Position numbers and translations under genes: made by a program. Of a stretch of 64,000 nt of DNA, positions 1 to 8,772 are shown piece by piece. The DNA comes from Paracoccaceae bacterium (GTDB lineage Bacteria; Pseudomonadota; Alphaproteobacteria; Rhodobacterales; Rhodobacteraceae). The DNA is taken from positions 124,001-188,000 of the forward strand of contig JAUYQR010000011.1 in the NCBI GenBank assembly GCA_030697175.1. The letters run 5' to 3'. Position 1 is the stretch's first letter; every line of letters starts with the position of its first letter. The notes under the pieces were generated by a model. That model saw only the letters and a list, made by a program, of their open reading frames with translations, was not told where the DNA came from and did no database searches.

Positions 1-258
1 GGCCACGAAGGGCAGCCCGAACGACAGCACCACCCCGCCAAGGATCGCCAGCCCAAGGCTTGCGTCCAGCCCGTGATCGTTCACCGCGACGCCGCCCTTG
101 AAGCCGATGGCGAACAACAGGTAGATCGACATGGTCTTGGCCGCAGCTTCGGGGATCGTCAGCTCCGACCGCGCCAGAGACGCGGCCACCCCCAGTGCAA
201 AGCACAGGATCATCGGGGTCAGCAGGTTGGCCGCTGCGAGTGAAAGAATGTCCTGCAT
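1..258 (-). CDS. sbtA: SbtA-type sodium-dependent bicarbonate permease, N-terminal part (cut by window edge)
   Basis: Only the first 86 codons are visible; the rest lies beyond base 1. The fragment reads as two or three hydrophobic helices with the family-typical pieces LLTPMILCFALGV, LTIPEAAAKTM and AIGFKGGVAVNDHGL, which match the N-terminus of the SbtA / DUF897 permeases that import HCO3- with Na+ across the inner membrane. The ATG (258) directly follows the TAG stop of the carbonic anhydrase gene with no spacer, so the two are almost certainly co-transcribed and translationally coupled. A bicarbonate importer plus a carbonic anhydrase fits inorganic-carbon supply or pH control. The family call is good; the substrate is inferred from the family and the partner. 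Confidence 0.8.
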   Translation of the reverse strand, partial: MQDILSLAAANLLTPMILCFALGVAASLARSELTIPEAAAKTMSIYLLFAIGFKGGVAVNDHGLDASLGLAILGGVVLSFGLPFVA

Positions 259-906
259 CTAGACCGCCACAAAGCTGTTTTGCGCTGGGTCGTGGTATTC
301 CAGCCCGCCCTCGCCGATGTCTGTCCACAAGCCATGCAGAGTCAACCGTTCATCCTCGACCGCCTCCTTGACGAAGGGAAAGGTCAGCAGATTCTCAAGG
401 CTGATCAGGACGGCCTCCTTTTCCAGCGCCGGCATGATCTGATCGGCATGCAGATGCGCCACGCGGGTATAGCCGGGGCGCAGGATATCCATCCAGCGGC
501 CCACGAAGGACGACTTCTCCTCAAGCTCGGGTGCAAGCCCCGAACACATGTCATGGCAGCCCTTCACGCCGCCGCAGTTGGAATGGCCCAGCACCACGAT
601 ATGCGCGACACCCAGACTGCTGACCGCATACTCCACCGCCGCCGAGGTGCCGTGATACTCGCCGTCGGGGTTATAGGGCGGCACCAGGTTGGCCACGTTG
701 CGGTGGATGAAGAACTCGCCCTCATCCGCCCCGAAGATCGACGTGACATGCACCCGGCTGTCGCAGCAGGAAATCACCATCGCCCGCGGATGCTGGCCCG
801 ACGCGGCAAGCCTGCGATACCACGCCCGGTTTTCCTGATAGGTGGTGGCGCGCCACCCCAGGAACCGCTGGATCAGGTAGCCGGGCAAGGGACGAACGAA
901 CTGCAT
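259..906 (-). CDS. Beta-class carbonic anhydrase
   Basis: Zinc enzyme interconverting CO2 and HCO3- in the cytoplasm. With the start at 906 (215 aa) the zinc ligands are Cys47 and Asp49 in CCDSR, and His108 and Cys111 in HSNCGG, the standard beta-class set. The C-terminal half carries the usual family segments (IMPALEKEAVLISLENLLTF, LHGLWTDIGEGGLEY). An in-frame ATG lies upstream at 948, but the ATG at 906 is preceded at 6 nt by GAAGGAAG, a good ribosome site, and gives the usual family length. The gene leads a two-gene unit with the bicarbonate permease that begins at the next base after its stop codon. Confidence 0.93.
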   Translation of the reverse strand: MQFVRPLPGYLIQRFLGWRATTYQENRAWYRRLAASGQHPRAMVISCCDSRVHVTSIFGADEGEFFIHRNVANLVPPYNPDGEYHGTSAAVEYAVSSLGVAHIVVLGHSNCGGVKGCHDMCSGLAPELEEKSSFVGRWMDILRPGYTRVAHLHADQIMPALEKEAVLISLENLLTFPFVKEAVEDERLTLHGLWTDIGEGGLEYHDPAQNSFVAV

Positions 907-1063
907 CAGGCGCTTCCTTCGGTCGGACCCTCGCTGTCTAGGCGGCATTTGGCGAAAATTCGAGAGGCAAATTCTGCCGCCGCCGCGCCACCCGCAACGA
1001 AATCTTCAGCATGGCGCGCAAAGCATGGTGTCGGGTGTGATGGGCAACGGTTGGGGTAACCAG

Positions 1064-1444
1064 ATGAACAAGATAACGGCTCTCAGGCCGCGTGAGGTCG
1101 TGCGACAGGACGCCGAACCGATCGCCGCGATCTACCGCAACCTCGGCGCGCCGACGGCCGAACAGATGGTGACGCGCGCGCTGGGGGAACTTGCGCTGAC
1201 GATGGCGGGGATCGCGGCGCAGGTAAAGGCGCACGATCTGGCCGACCTTGCGCGGCAGTTGACGCGGCTGCGGCGGATGGCGGAAAACCTGGGTCTGACC
1301 AGCCTCGGCGCGGTGTCGGACGATGTCCGGATCTGCCTGGAACGGTCGGACAACACCGCTTTTGCCGCCGTCTGGGCGCGGCTGTTGCGGGTGGCGGAAC
1401 GGTCGATCGCGCATGAGGAGGGGGTTGTCGACCTGTCGGTCTGA
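1064..1444 (+). CDS. Small helical protein resembling an Hpt domain without the phospho-histidine
   Basis: A 126-aa all-helical, soluble protein that I cannot name. The stretch TRLRRMAENLGLTSLGAVSD is spaced like the core of histidine phosphotransfer (Hpt) domains, where HxLKGSAxxLG is expected, but no histidine occupies the phosphorylation position. It may therefore be a pseudo-Hpt scaffold or an unrelated bundle. The ATG at 1064 is preferred over the in-frame ATG at 1025 because the intervening residues (MVSGVMGNGWGNQ) look untranslated; the ribosome site is weak either way. The gene is divergent from the carbonic anhydrase and followed 91 nt later by the aminopeptidase. The coding call is solid from codon bias; the function is not known. 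Confidence 0.65.
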   Translation: MNKITALRPREVVRQDAEPIAAIYRNLGAPTAEQMVTRALGELALTMAGIAAQVKAHDLADLARQLTRLRRMAENLGLTSLGAVSDDVRICLERSDNTAFAAVWARLLRVAERSIAHEEGVVDLSV

Positions 1445-1535
1445 CCGGCCATGCTCACGCGGCGCCGTCAGCGCACTGGACCTGCGATGCAGCCGGGCCT
1501 AGAACCCTTGCATCCGCAGCAACCAAAAGCCTGTC

Positions 1536-2963
1536 ATGTCACCAGATCCGCTGAAACCGGCCTTCGCCGACCCTGGCGCACCCAGCCTGCCGCTGCACGC
1601 GGTGCGCGCCAATGACCTGCCCGCCTTTCTGGCCGGACCGGGCGCGCGCTGGCAAGGCTGGCTGACCGCGTCGGGGTTTGAGGCCAGCCTCGGCGACGTG
1701 CGGCTGCTGCCCGGCGCGGATGCCACGCTTGCCGGGGCGGTGGTCGGGGCGGTGGTCGGGGCGGTGGTCGGGCTTGGCACCGACACGGCGCGCCGCCGCC
1801 AGCGCTTTGGTCTGGCCAAGGCCGCAACCACGCTGCCTGCGGGCAACTGGGCGCTGCACGGCCCGCTTGATCCTGCCGAACGGACCGAGGCAGCACTTGG
1901 CTGGCTGCTGGCGGGTTACCGGTTCGACCGCTATCGCCCCGCGCGCAAGCCCGCAGCGCGGCCGCGCCTGTGCTGCCCGGAAGGCGTCGATGCAGCCCGC
2001 CTGACGGCAATGGCCGAAGGCGAGTTCCTGACCCGCGACCTGATCAACACCCCCGCGCTGGACATGGGGCCGGCCGAGCTTGAGACCGCTTTCCTTGCCC
2101 TCGCGGACGAATTTTCCTGTTTTACCAACGTGGTGCGCGGCGATGACCTCTTGGCGCAGAACTTTCCGATGATCCATGCCGTGGGCCGCGCCTCGCCCCG
2201 CGCCCCTCGCCTGCTGGACATGCGCTGGGGTCATGCCGGGCCGCGCCTGACGCTGGTCGGCAAGGGCGTGTGCTTCGACACCGGCGGGCTGAACCTCAAG
2301 CCATCGTCGGGCATGAGCCTGATGAAGAAGGACATGGGCGGTGCCGCAACCGTGCTTGGCCTTGCGCGGATGATCATGGCGCTGAACCTGCCGGTGCGGT
2401 TGCGGGTGCTGGTGCCTGCGGTCGAAAACGTGATCTCGGGCAATGCCCAGCGCCCGAAGGACATCCTGACCAGCCGCAAGGGCCTGACGGTCGAGGTGAA
2501 CGATACCGATGCCGAAGGCCGGCTGGTGCTGGCCGACGCGCTGGCCTACGCCTGCGAGGAGGACGTCGACGCGCTGGTGTCGATGGCCACCCTGACGGGG
2601 GCCGCCCGCGTGGCCGTAGGACCGGATCTTGCCCCCTATTACTGTGACGACGCGGGCATTGTGGCAGCGCTGGAGGCAGGTGCGGTGGCGGGTTTCGATC
2701 CGGTCTGGCGCCTGCCGTTCCACGACGCCTACGAAAGCGTCATCGAACCCGGCATCGCCGATCTGGACAACGCCCCCGGCTTTGGTTTTGCCGGGTCGAT
2801 CACCGCAGCGCTGTTCCTGCGCCGCTTCGTGACGACGGGCCGCTACCTGCATTTCGACATCTACGGACATGTGCCCACCGACCAGCCTGCGCGACCCAAG
2901 GGTGGCGCGGGTCAGGGTGCGCGGGCGGTTCTTGGAGCCTTGCCTGCGATGCTGGGCATCTGA
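1536..2963 (+). CDS. Leucyl aminopeptidase family (M17) metallopeptidase
   Basis: Cytosolic two-metal aminopeptidase that removes N-terminal residues from peptides. The C-terminal catalytic domain has the M17 signatures GKGVCFDTGGLNLKPS (metal-binding Lys and Asp), MKKDMGGAA (Asp) and NDTDAEGRLVLADAL (Asp, Glu and the catalytic Arg). At 475 aa it is near the family's usual length; the N-terminal domain is divergent and contains a (GAVV)3 tract encoded by three perfect 12-bp repeats. It is followed by a cell-wall-type NlpC/P60 peptidase, so a role in recycling muropeptide or dietary peptides is plausible. No clear ribosome site precedes the ATG at 1536, so the start could shift by a few codons. 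Confidence 0.9.
   Translation: MSPDPLKPAFADPGAPSLPLHAVRANDLPAFLAGPGARWQGWLTASGFEASLGDVRLLPGADATLAGAVVGAVVGAVVGLGTDTARRRQRFGLAKAATTLPAGNWALHGPLDPAERTEAALGWLLAGYRFDRYRPARKPAARPRLCCPEGVDAARLTAMAEGEFLTRDLINTPALDMGPAELETAFLALADEFSCFTNVVRGDDLLAQNFPMIHAVGRASPRAPRLLDMRWGHAGPRLTLVGKGVCFDTGGLNLKPSSGMSLMKKDMGGAATVLGLARMIMALNLPVRLRVLVPAVENVISGNAQRPKDILTSRKGLTVEVNDTDAEGRLVLADALAYACEEDVDALVSMATLTGAARVAVGPDLAPYYCDDAGIVAALEAGAVAGFDPVWRLPFHDAYESVIEPGIADLDNAPGFGFAGSITAALFLRRFVTTGRYLHFDIYGHVPTDQPARPKGGAGQGARAVLGALPAMLGI
1734..1769 (+). repeat. Three perfect 12-bp tandem repeats inside the M17 peptidase gene
   Basis: GGGGCGGTGGTC occurs three times in exact head-to-tail register. It is in frame and encodes GAVV three times (residues 67-78 of the peptidase). 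Copy-number change would preserve the reading frame. Confidence 0.95.
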
Positions 2964-2976
2964 CCCGGCGGCGGGA

Positions 2977-3032
2977 CCGGAGGGTTTCACACCCTCCGGA
3001 CCTCCCGTGGGATATTTTTGCAGAGAGGAAGA
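2977..3032 (+). repeat. Dispersed intergenic element, copy 1 (hairpin + GGGATATTT tail)
   Basis: A 9-bp perfect stem (CCGGAGGGT / ACCCTCCGG, loop TTCAC) is followed by CCCGTGGGATATTT and a purine-rich TGCAGAGAGGAAG tail that runs into an ATG at 3034. The hairpin plus the T-rich stretch could terminate transcription of the aminopeptidase gene. The tail looks like a ribosome site for a nine-codon ORF (3034-3063) whose stop overlaps the start of the NlpC/P60 gene. Related copies lie at 20270, 22722, 30054 and 34061. Confidence 0.75.
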
Positions 3033-3062
3033 CATGATGCAGCCGACCAGTGGAGAGGGATG

Positions 3063-3893
3063 ATGGATCGCCGTCTGACACCGTTTTCCGGCCGCGTGGC
3101 GCTGAACGTATTGCAAGGCCGGATCGACGCTCCGCTGACGGCGGGCGAGGCCGCGCAGGTTGTGGTTCCGCTGGCCGATCTGCTTGCCAAGCCGGGTGGT
3201 CCGCGGGACCGGCAGGTTCTTCTGGGCGATGCTGTCACGGTGATCGACCGGGACCAGGGCCATTGCTTTGTCCAGGCGGCGAAGGACGGCTATTGCGGCT
3301 GGGTGAACGAGGCGGCGGTAGGCGAGGCGGCGGCAGGCGAGGCTGGCCCGCCTTCGCATTGGGTGTCGGCCCCCGCCACGCATGTCTACCCCGAACCGAG
3401 GGTGCAGGCGCGCGAGACGATGGCGCTGAGCCTTGGGGCCAGGCTGTGCGTGACCGCCAGCCGGGGGGCCTGGGCTGAAACCACGCTTGGCTTCGTGCCG
3501 TCGGGCCATGTGCGGCGACTGGGCGACTGGGTGTTCGACCCCGTCGCCGTTGCCGAAAGCCTGCTCGGGACGCCGTATCTGTGGGGTGGCAATTCAAGAG
3601 CGGGACTGGATTGTTCCGGTCTGGCGCAGATTTCGCTGCACGCGGCGGGCCTTGCCTGCCCCGGCGACAGTGACATGCAGCAGGCGCTCGGGACCGCAGT
3701 AGACGAAGGTCAGCCGCTCCGGCGCGGTGATCTGCTGTTCTGGAAGGGGCATGTCGCGCTTGTGACTGCGCCCGACCGGCTGATCCACGCCAATGGTCAC
3801 AGCATGTCGGTTGCCGAAGAGGCGATAGCCGGAACCGTCGACCGCATCGCGCGCCAGGGCGGCGGGCCGGTGATCGCGCGGCGGAGGCTTTAG
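3063..3893 (+). CDS. NlpC/P60-family cell-wall peptidase with SH3-like domain
   Basis: Predicted gamma-D-glutamyl-diamino-acid endopeptidase acting on murein peptides. Residues 50-150 form bacterial SH3-like repeats, and residues 155-276 the NlpC/P60 papain-like domain. Catalytic Cys184 sits in GLDCSGLAQ after PYLWGGNS, His230 in WKGHVALVT, and the third polar residue in HANGHSMSV. No signal peptide is visible, so it may act on recycled muropeptides in the cytoplasm. Two overlapping ATGs exist (3060 and 3063); GGAG at 3052-3055 is 7 nt from the second, which I chose. Its 3' end overlaps the convergent DUF2794 gene by 4 nt. Confidence 0.88.
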   Translation: MDRRLTPFSGRVALNVLQGRIDAPLTAGEAAQVVVPLADLLAKPGGPRDRQVLLGDAVTVIDRDQGHCFVQAAKDGYCGWVNEAAVGEAAAGEAGPPSHWVSAPATHVYPEPRVQARETMALSLGARLCVTASRGAWAETTLGFVPSGHVRRLGDWVFDPVAVAESLLGTPYLWGGNSRAGLDCSGLAQISLHAAGLACPGDSDMQQALGTAVDEGQPLRRGDLLFWKGHVALVTAPDRLIHANGHSMSVAEEAIAGTVDRIARQGGGPVIARRRL

Positions 3894-4237
3894 TCGACCG
3901 CGCGGATCAGCTTGCGCTCCAGCACCCGCAGCACCGACGGCAGGTCGTGACCACGGCGCAAGACCTGCCCATCCATCCCGACCACGGCATAAAGCCCCTG
4001 CTTGCCGCGCAAACGGGGCCGCTTTTCGATGCGGTAAAGCGGGTTTTCGGCTGTCCGGCGGAACACCGAGAACACCGCCAGATCGCGCAGGCAGGAAATC
4101 CCGTAGTCGCGCCACTCGCCCGCCGCGACCATCTGGCCGTAAAGCCGCAGGATCAGCCCCAGTTCCTTGCGGTCAAAGCTGACATCTTCATAAAGGCGCT
4201 GGCTGGCGGGGAACGGGGTCGGAGCTTCGATGTTCAT
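3890..4237 (-). CDS. DUF2794 family protein
   Basis: A 115-aa soluble protein of unknown function. It carries the conserved DUF2794 stretches SFDRKELGLILRLYGQMV, AGEWRDYGISCLRDLAVFS, VFRRTAENPLYRIEKRP and LRRGHDLPSVLRVLERK. The family is widespread and nearly restricted to Alphaproteobacteria, which supports the taxonomic reading of the window. It lies 37 nt downstream of the asparaginase gene on the same strand and is probably co-transcribed with it. No transmembrane segment or known catalytic motif is seen. Confidence 0.88.
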   Translation of the reverse strand: MNIEAPTPFPASQRLYEDVSFDRKELGLILRLYGQMVAAGEWRDYGISCLRDLAVFSVFRRTAENPLYRIEKRPRLRGKQGLYAVVGMDGQVLRRGHDLPSVLRVLERKLIRAVD

Positions 4238-4274
4238 CGCGAAAGTCTACGCCCTTCCGTTCCCAAATCAAGCG

Positions 4275-5273
4275 TTACGGGAACCCCGGTGCGGCGCGAA
4301 AGGTTCCAACTGGCAGGCCGCGCCGATTTGTCTCGACCGTGTTCAGCCGCTTGCGGGTGGCGGGATGGTCCGCCTCCAGCACGCCCGCGCGCACCAAAAG
4401 GGCGGCAATCGCCGCTTCGGCCGCGCGGGTGCCGCCATCGACAACCTTGAGCGCGATGCCCAGCCCCTGCTCCGGCAGGATCGCCACGAACACCGCCTCG
4501 GCCCCGGTTTTCAGCGCCACCTTGCCGCCCATCGCCCGCATCAGTTCGGTGCAGGCCCGGCCTTCGCCGGCAACGTTTTCGGGGTAGGTCACCATCGCCC
4601 GCGTCAACCGGTGCATCGCGCGTTCCCGCGCATCGCCGGTGTCGCGCGCCGTGGCGAACCGCGCCATCGCCCGCGCAAGACCCGTCAGCGTAACCGCGAA
4701 GTTCGGCGCAGAGCAGCCGTCAAACCCGTATCCGGCCACCGTCTCGCCCGTCAGATCTTCGGTCGCGTCGCGGATCGCGCGCTGCAGGGGGTGGTCGACT
4801 TCCACATAGTCCGGCCCGGCCTTCAGGTGCCGCGTCACGGTCAGGAAGCCGCAATGCTTGCCCGAGCAGTTGTTGTGCAACTGGCACGGGCTTTCGTCGT
4901 TCTTGATCAGCCGGTTGCGTTCGACCCGGTCATAGGGCTCGTGCGCGCCGCAGCGCAGGTCCGGTTCGGCAAGGCCGATCGCCGCCAGCCAGTCGCCCGC
5001 CAGTTTCACATGCCGTGCCTCGCCCTGATGGCTGGCGCAGGCGAACGCCAGTTGGGCGTCGGTCAGGCCCACGGCATCGGCGGCGCCCGTCTCGATCAGG
5101 GGCAATGCCTGGATCATCTTGCACGACGAGCGTGGAAAGATCACCGCGTCCGGGTTGCCCCAGGCCTCGGCCACACCACTGGCATCGCAGATCACCACGT
5201 GGCCCAGATGGCTGCTTTCCAAAATCCCGCCGCGCCAAAGCTCGGCCAGGGGATGTGGGCTGGTCATGGTCAT
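4275..5273 (-). CDS. L-asparaginase of the Rhizobium etli (ReAV) class
   Basis: Hydrolyses L-asparagine to aspartate and ammonia in the cytoplasm. The sequence fits the R. etli-type (pfam06089) family rather than E. coli AnsA/AnsB. Expected active-site residues are present at nearly identical positions: Ser49 and Lys52 in RSSCKMIQ, Ser81 in ACASHQGE, Cys136 and Lys139 in NNCSGKHCG (zinc/active-site loop), and Cys187 in FDGCSAPNF. Length (332 aa) is normal for the family. The first ATG is followed by a second two codons later (MTMT), so the start is uncertain by two residues. DUF2794 follows on the same strand. Confidence 0.9.
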   Translation of the reverse strand: MTMTSPHPLAELWRGGILESSHLGHVVICDASGVAEAWGNPDAVIFPRSSCKMIQALPLIETGAADAVGLTDAQLAFACASHQGEARHVKLAGDWLAAIGLAEPDLRCGAHEPYDRVERNRLIKNDESPCQLHNNCSGKHCGFLTVTRHLKAGPDYVEVDHPLQRAIRDATEDLTGETVAGYGFDGCSAPNFAVTLTGLARAMARFATARDTGDARERAMHRLTRAMVTYPENVAGEGRACTELMRAMGGKVALKTGAEAVFVAILPEQGLGIALKVVDGGTRAAEAAIAALLVRAGVLEADHPATRKRLNTVETNRRGLPVGTFRAAPGFP

Positions 5274-5455
5274 GCTCCGTCACAGATGCGCGATTTTACG
5301 CGCAGAGGGGTTTCAAGAATTGGCGTTCTTGGGTTAAGGGTGGGATATCGGGTTGAAATGCTCCGCGCCACAGCAAAAAGTCTGTCCATCCCGCAGGTTG
5401 GCACGGCAGGGTCGCGGAGCAAGAGGCATAAGACAGCTTGGAGGCTGCGTCAGAC

Positions 5456-5974
5456 ATGACTTCTCTTTTCGGTCGCGCCCTTGGGGTCGCAGCATTTTCC
5501 CTGATGGCTGGCGGTGCGTTCGCCCAGGAATCCACCAACCGCGTCGCCACGATGACGGATTGGAACGTGTTCACCGAGGAAAGCCCCAAGGAGTGCTGGG
5601 GCGTCTCGAAACCAAAGGAAACCGTCAACAGCCGGGATGGCCAGCCGGTTTCGGTGCGCCGTGGCGACATTCTTCTGTTCGTGACCTTCCGTCCCGGCAA
5701 ACCGGGCGAGATTTCGTTCACCGGCGGCTACCCCTTTGCAAGCGGGTCCACCGTCGAGGTGGCGATTGACGGCAATCCCTACCAACTGTTCACCGATGGC
5801 GAATGGGCCTGGCCGGGAAGCCCGGACGATGACGCAGCCCTTCTGGCCGCGATGAAGAACGGCACCTCGGCCACGCTGACCGCGCGCTCGGGCAAGGGCA
5901 CCGAGACGAAGGACACCTTCAGCCTGCGCGGCTTTACCGCCGCGATGACCGACGCCGAACAGCGCTGCAAGTAA
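5456..5974 (+). CDS. Invasion-associated locus B (IalB) family exported protein
   Basis: A 172-aa secreted protein. The ATG at 5456 gives a clean signal peptide, with a hydrophobic core [14 protein letters not shown] and cleavage before QES. The mature part has the IalB pattern: a DWxVF segment ([15 protein letters not shown]), a central LFVTFRPG strand and a C-terminal [17 protein letters not shown]. The paired Cys residues near the start and end could form a disulfide in the periplasm. The name comes from Bartonella; in free-living Rhodobacterales the role is unknown and no virulence role should be read into it. An earlier in-frame ATG (5438) would spoil the signal peptide. A strong terminator follows. 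Confidence 0.85.
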   Translation: MTSLFGRALGVAAFSLMAGGAFAQESTNRVATMTDWNVFTEESPKECWGVSKPKETVNSRDGQPVSVRRGDILLFVTFRPGKPGEISFTGGYPFASGSTVEVAIDGNPYQLFTDGEWAWPGSPDDDAALLAAMKNGTSATLTARSGKGTETKDTFSLRGFTAAMTDAEQRCK

Positions 5975-5995
5975 CCAGGGCCTGAAATACCCAAG

Positions 5996-6024
5996 GCGCC
6001 CCGTCACCGGGGCGCTTTTGTTTT
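5996..6024 (+). terminator. Rho-independent terminator after the IalB-family gene
   Basis: Perfect 8-bp GC stem GCGCCCCG / CGGGGCGC with a TCAC loop, followed at once by TTTTGTTTT. It lies 22 nt after the stop codon and is the best-formed intrinsic terminator in the window. Confidence 0.9.
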
Positions 6025-6098
6025 GCAGGCCGATCCCCTATATCCGCCGCACACATCCCAGATCGCCTGTCGCAAGGCCCGAACGAAAGATCTGCTTC

Positions 6099-7271
<1,173 letters not shown>

Positions 7272-7288
7272 CCAAAGGAAACGATGAA

Positions 7289-7313
7289 GCGGCCCGGCAT
7301 CGCTCCGGGCCGC
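7289..7313. terminator. Hairpin between convergent rlmN and antiporter genes
   Basis: Perfect 9-bp stem GCGGCCCGG / CCGGGCCGC with a 7-nt loop, placed in the 46-nt gap between two convergent genes. There is only a short pyrimidine run (CTTCTC) after it, so it may serve as a weak bidirectional terminator. Confidence 0.6.
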
Positions 7314-7317
7314 CTTC

Positions 7318-8574
7318 TCATGCCCTCGCGTCGGCTTCGGCCTCAATCTCGGGCTCGGCCTTCGCTTCCACCGGGGCTTTCGGCGCAAACAGCATCCGGA
7401 ACAGCAGCGGGTTGACCAGGATCGAGATCAGCGCCCCCGCCACCACCAGATCGCGCGCATCGGTCGGCACGATGTCCAGCTTTACGCCCATCACGATCAG
7501 GATGAAGGAAAACTCGCCGATCTGCGCCAGCGCTGCCGCGATGGTCAGGCCGGTTGTCCGGTCATGCCCGAACGCCCGCACGATGCCGAAGGCCGCCGCA
7601 CTTTTCACCCCGATGATGATCAGCACCGTCACCATCACGGAAAACGGCTGTTGCCACAGCACGGTCGGGTCAAACAGCATCCCCACCGACACAAAGAACA
7701 ACACCGCAAAGGCGTCGCGGAACGGCAACGTGTCCTTCAACGCCTGCGCCGAGAGGGTCGAGCCGGCCATCACCATCCCGGCAAAGAACGCACCAAGCGC
7801 CAGTGACACGCCGAACACCGCCGCCGCCCCCGCCGCCACACCAAGCGCTATTGCCAGCACGGCAAGGCGAAACAGCTCGCGCTGGCCGGTGTTCGCCGCA
7901 AACTCCAGCGTCCAGGGAATGACCCGCCGCCCGACGACCAGCATGATCGCCACGAACGCCGCAACCTTCGCAAAGGTCACAAGGATCGTCGCCCCCACGG
8001 TGCCAAGCCCATACTGCGCCACCTGCGCCGTTTCGGCATCCATGGGCTGCTCCTGCCCGCCCAAAAGCCCGGCCAGGGGCGGGATCAGCACCAGCGCCAG
8101 CACCATCACCAGATCTTCCACGATCAGCCAGCCAACCGCGATGCGGCCCTTTTCGGTGGCGATCAGGTCACGCTCCTGCAAGGCGCGCAACAGCACGACC
8201 GTTGACGCCACCGACAGCGCCAACCCGAACAGCAGCCCGCCGCCGATGCCCCAGCCCAACAGCCAGCCAAGCAGCGCCCCCGCCGCCGTCGCCACCGCAA
8301 TCTGCGCCAGGGCGCCCGGCACCGCGATGCCTTTCACCGACATCAGGTCCTTGATCGAAAAATGCAGGCCCACCCCGAACATCAGCAGGATCACCCCCAT
8401 CTCGGCCAGTTGCGCCGCGATGTCCTGATCGGCCACATAGCCGGGCGTGAACGGCCCGATGATGACCCCCGCCGCCAGATACCCCGCAATCAGCGGCATC
8501 CGCAGCCGGTGCGCCACAAGACCAAGCACGAAGGCAATCGCAAGCCCGACGGCCATGGTGGTAATAAGGGGCAT
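7318..8574 (-). CDS. CPA2-family cation:proton antiporter without RCK domain
   Basis: Integral membrane antiporter of the KefB/YbaL (Na_H_exchanger) type, with about 12 hydrophobic segments and the family motifs LAEMGVILLMFGVGLHF, LALSVASTVVLLRAL and AQIGEFSFIL. It stops at about 418 aa with an acidic Ala/Glu/Pro-rich tail (VEAKAEPEIEAEADARA). The cytosolic TrkA-N/RCK nucleotide-binding domain found in KefB, KefC and YbaL is absent. The ATG at 8574 has no close ribosome site; a GTG at 8586, 4 nt after GGAGG, is an alternative giving four extra residues. The transported ion cannot be told from sequence. Confidence 0.85.
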   Translation of the reverse strand: MPLITTMAVGLAIAFVLGLVAHRLRMPLIAGYLAAGVIIGPFTPGYVADQDIAAQLAEMGVILLMFGVGLHFSIKDLMSVKGIAVPGALAQIAVATAAGALLGWLLGWGIGGGLLFGLALSVASTVVLLRALQERDLIATEKGRIAVGWLIVEDLVMVLALVLIPPLAGLLGGQEQPMDAETAQVAQYGLGTVGATILVTFAKVAAFVAIMLVVGRRVIPWTLEFAANTGQRELFRLAVLAIALGVAAGAAAVFGVSLALGAFFAGMVMAGSTLSAQALKDTLPFRDAFAVLFFVSVGMLFDPTVLWQQPFSVMVTVLIIIGVKSAAAFGIVRAFGHDRTTGLTIAAALAQIGEFSFILIVMGVKLDIVPTDARDLVVAGALISILVNPLLFRMLFAPKAPVEAKAEPEIEAEADARA

Positions 8575-8772
8575 GTCGTGGTGCACGTCACCTCCACGGT
8601 CAAAGCGCATTGAATGGGGAATTAAGCCGACATTACGCCCCACTTGATCGCTGCGGTCAACCCGAGGCAAGGCGTTGCTTGGTCACGATTTCCTGCGAAT
8701 TCGCCGGCATTGTTTCAGGATCGCCGAACCGCCCGCTGTTGACCTTTGCGCTGGCCCTGATAGCCACGGCGG

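Noticed and set aside
1539-3509. Long minus-strand open frame (656 codons) opposite the aminopeptidase
   Set aside because: It is the antisense frame of a well-identified M17 gene. Composition is Arg/His/Gly-rich without domains, as expected of GC-rich shadow frames.
8644-8660. TTGA ... TCAA pair upstream of the YcaQ-like gene, considered as an FNR box
   Set aside because: The spacer is 9 nt, not 6, so it cannot fit an FNR dimer.
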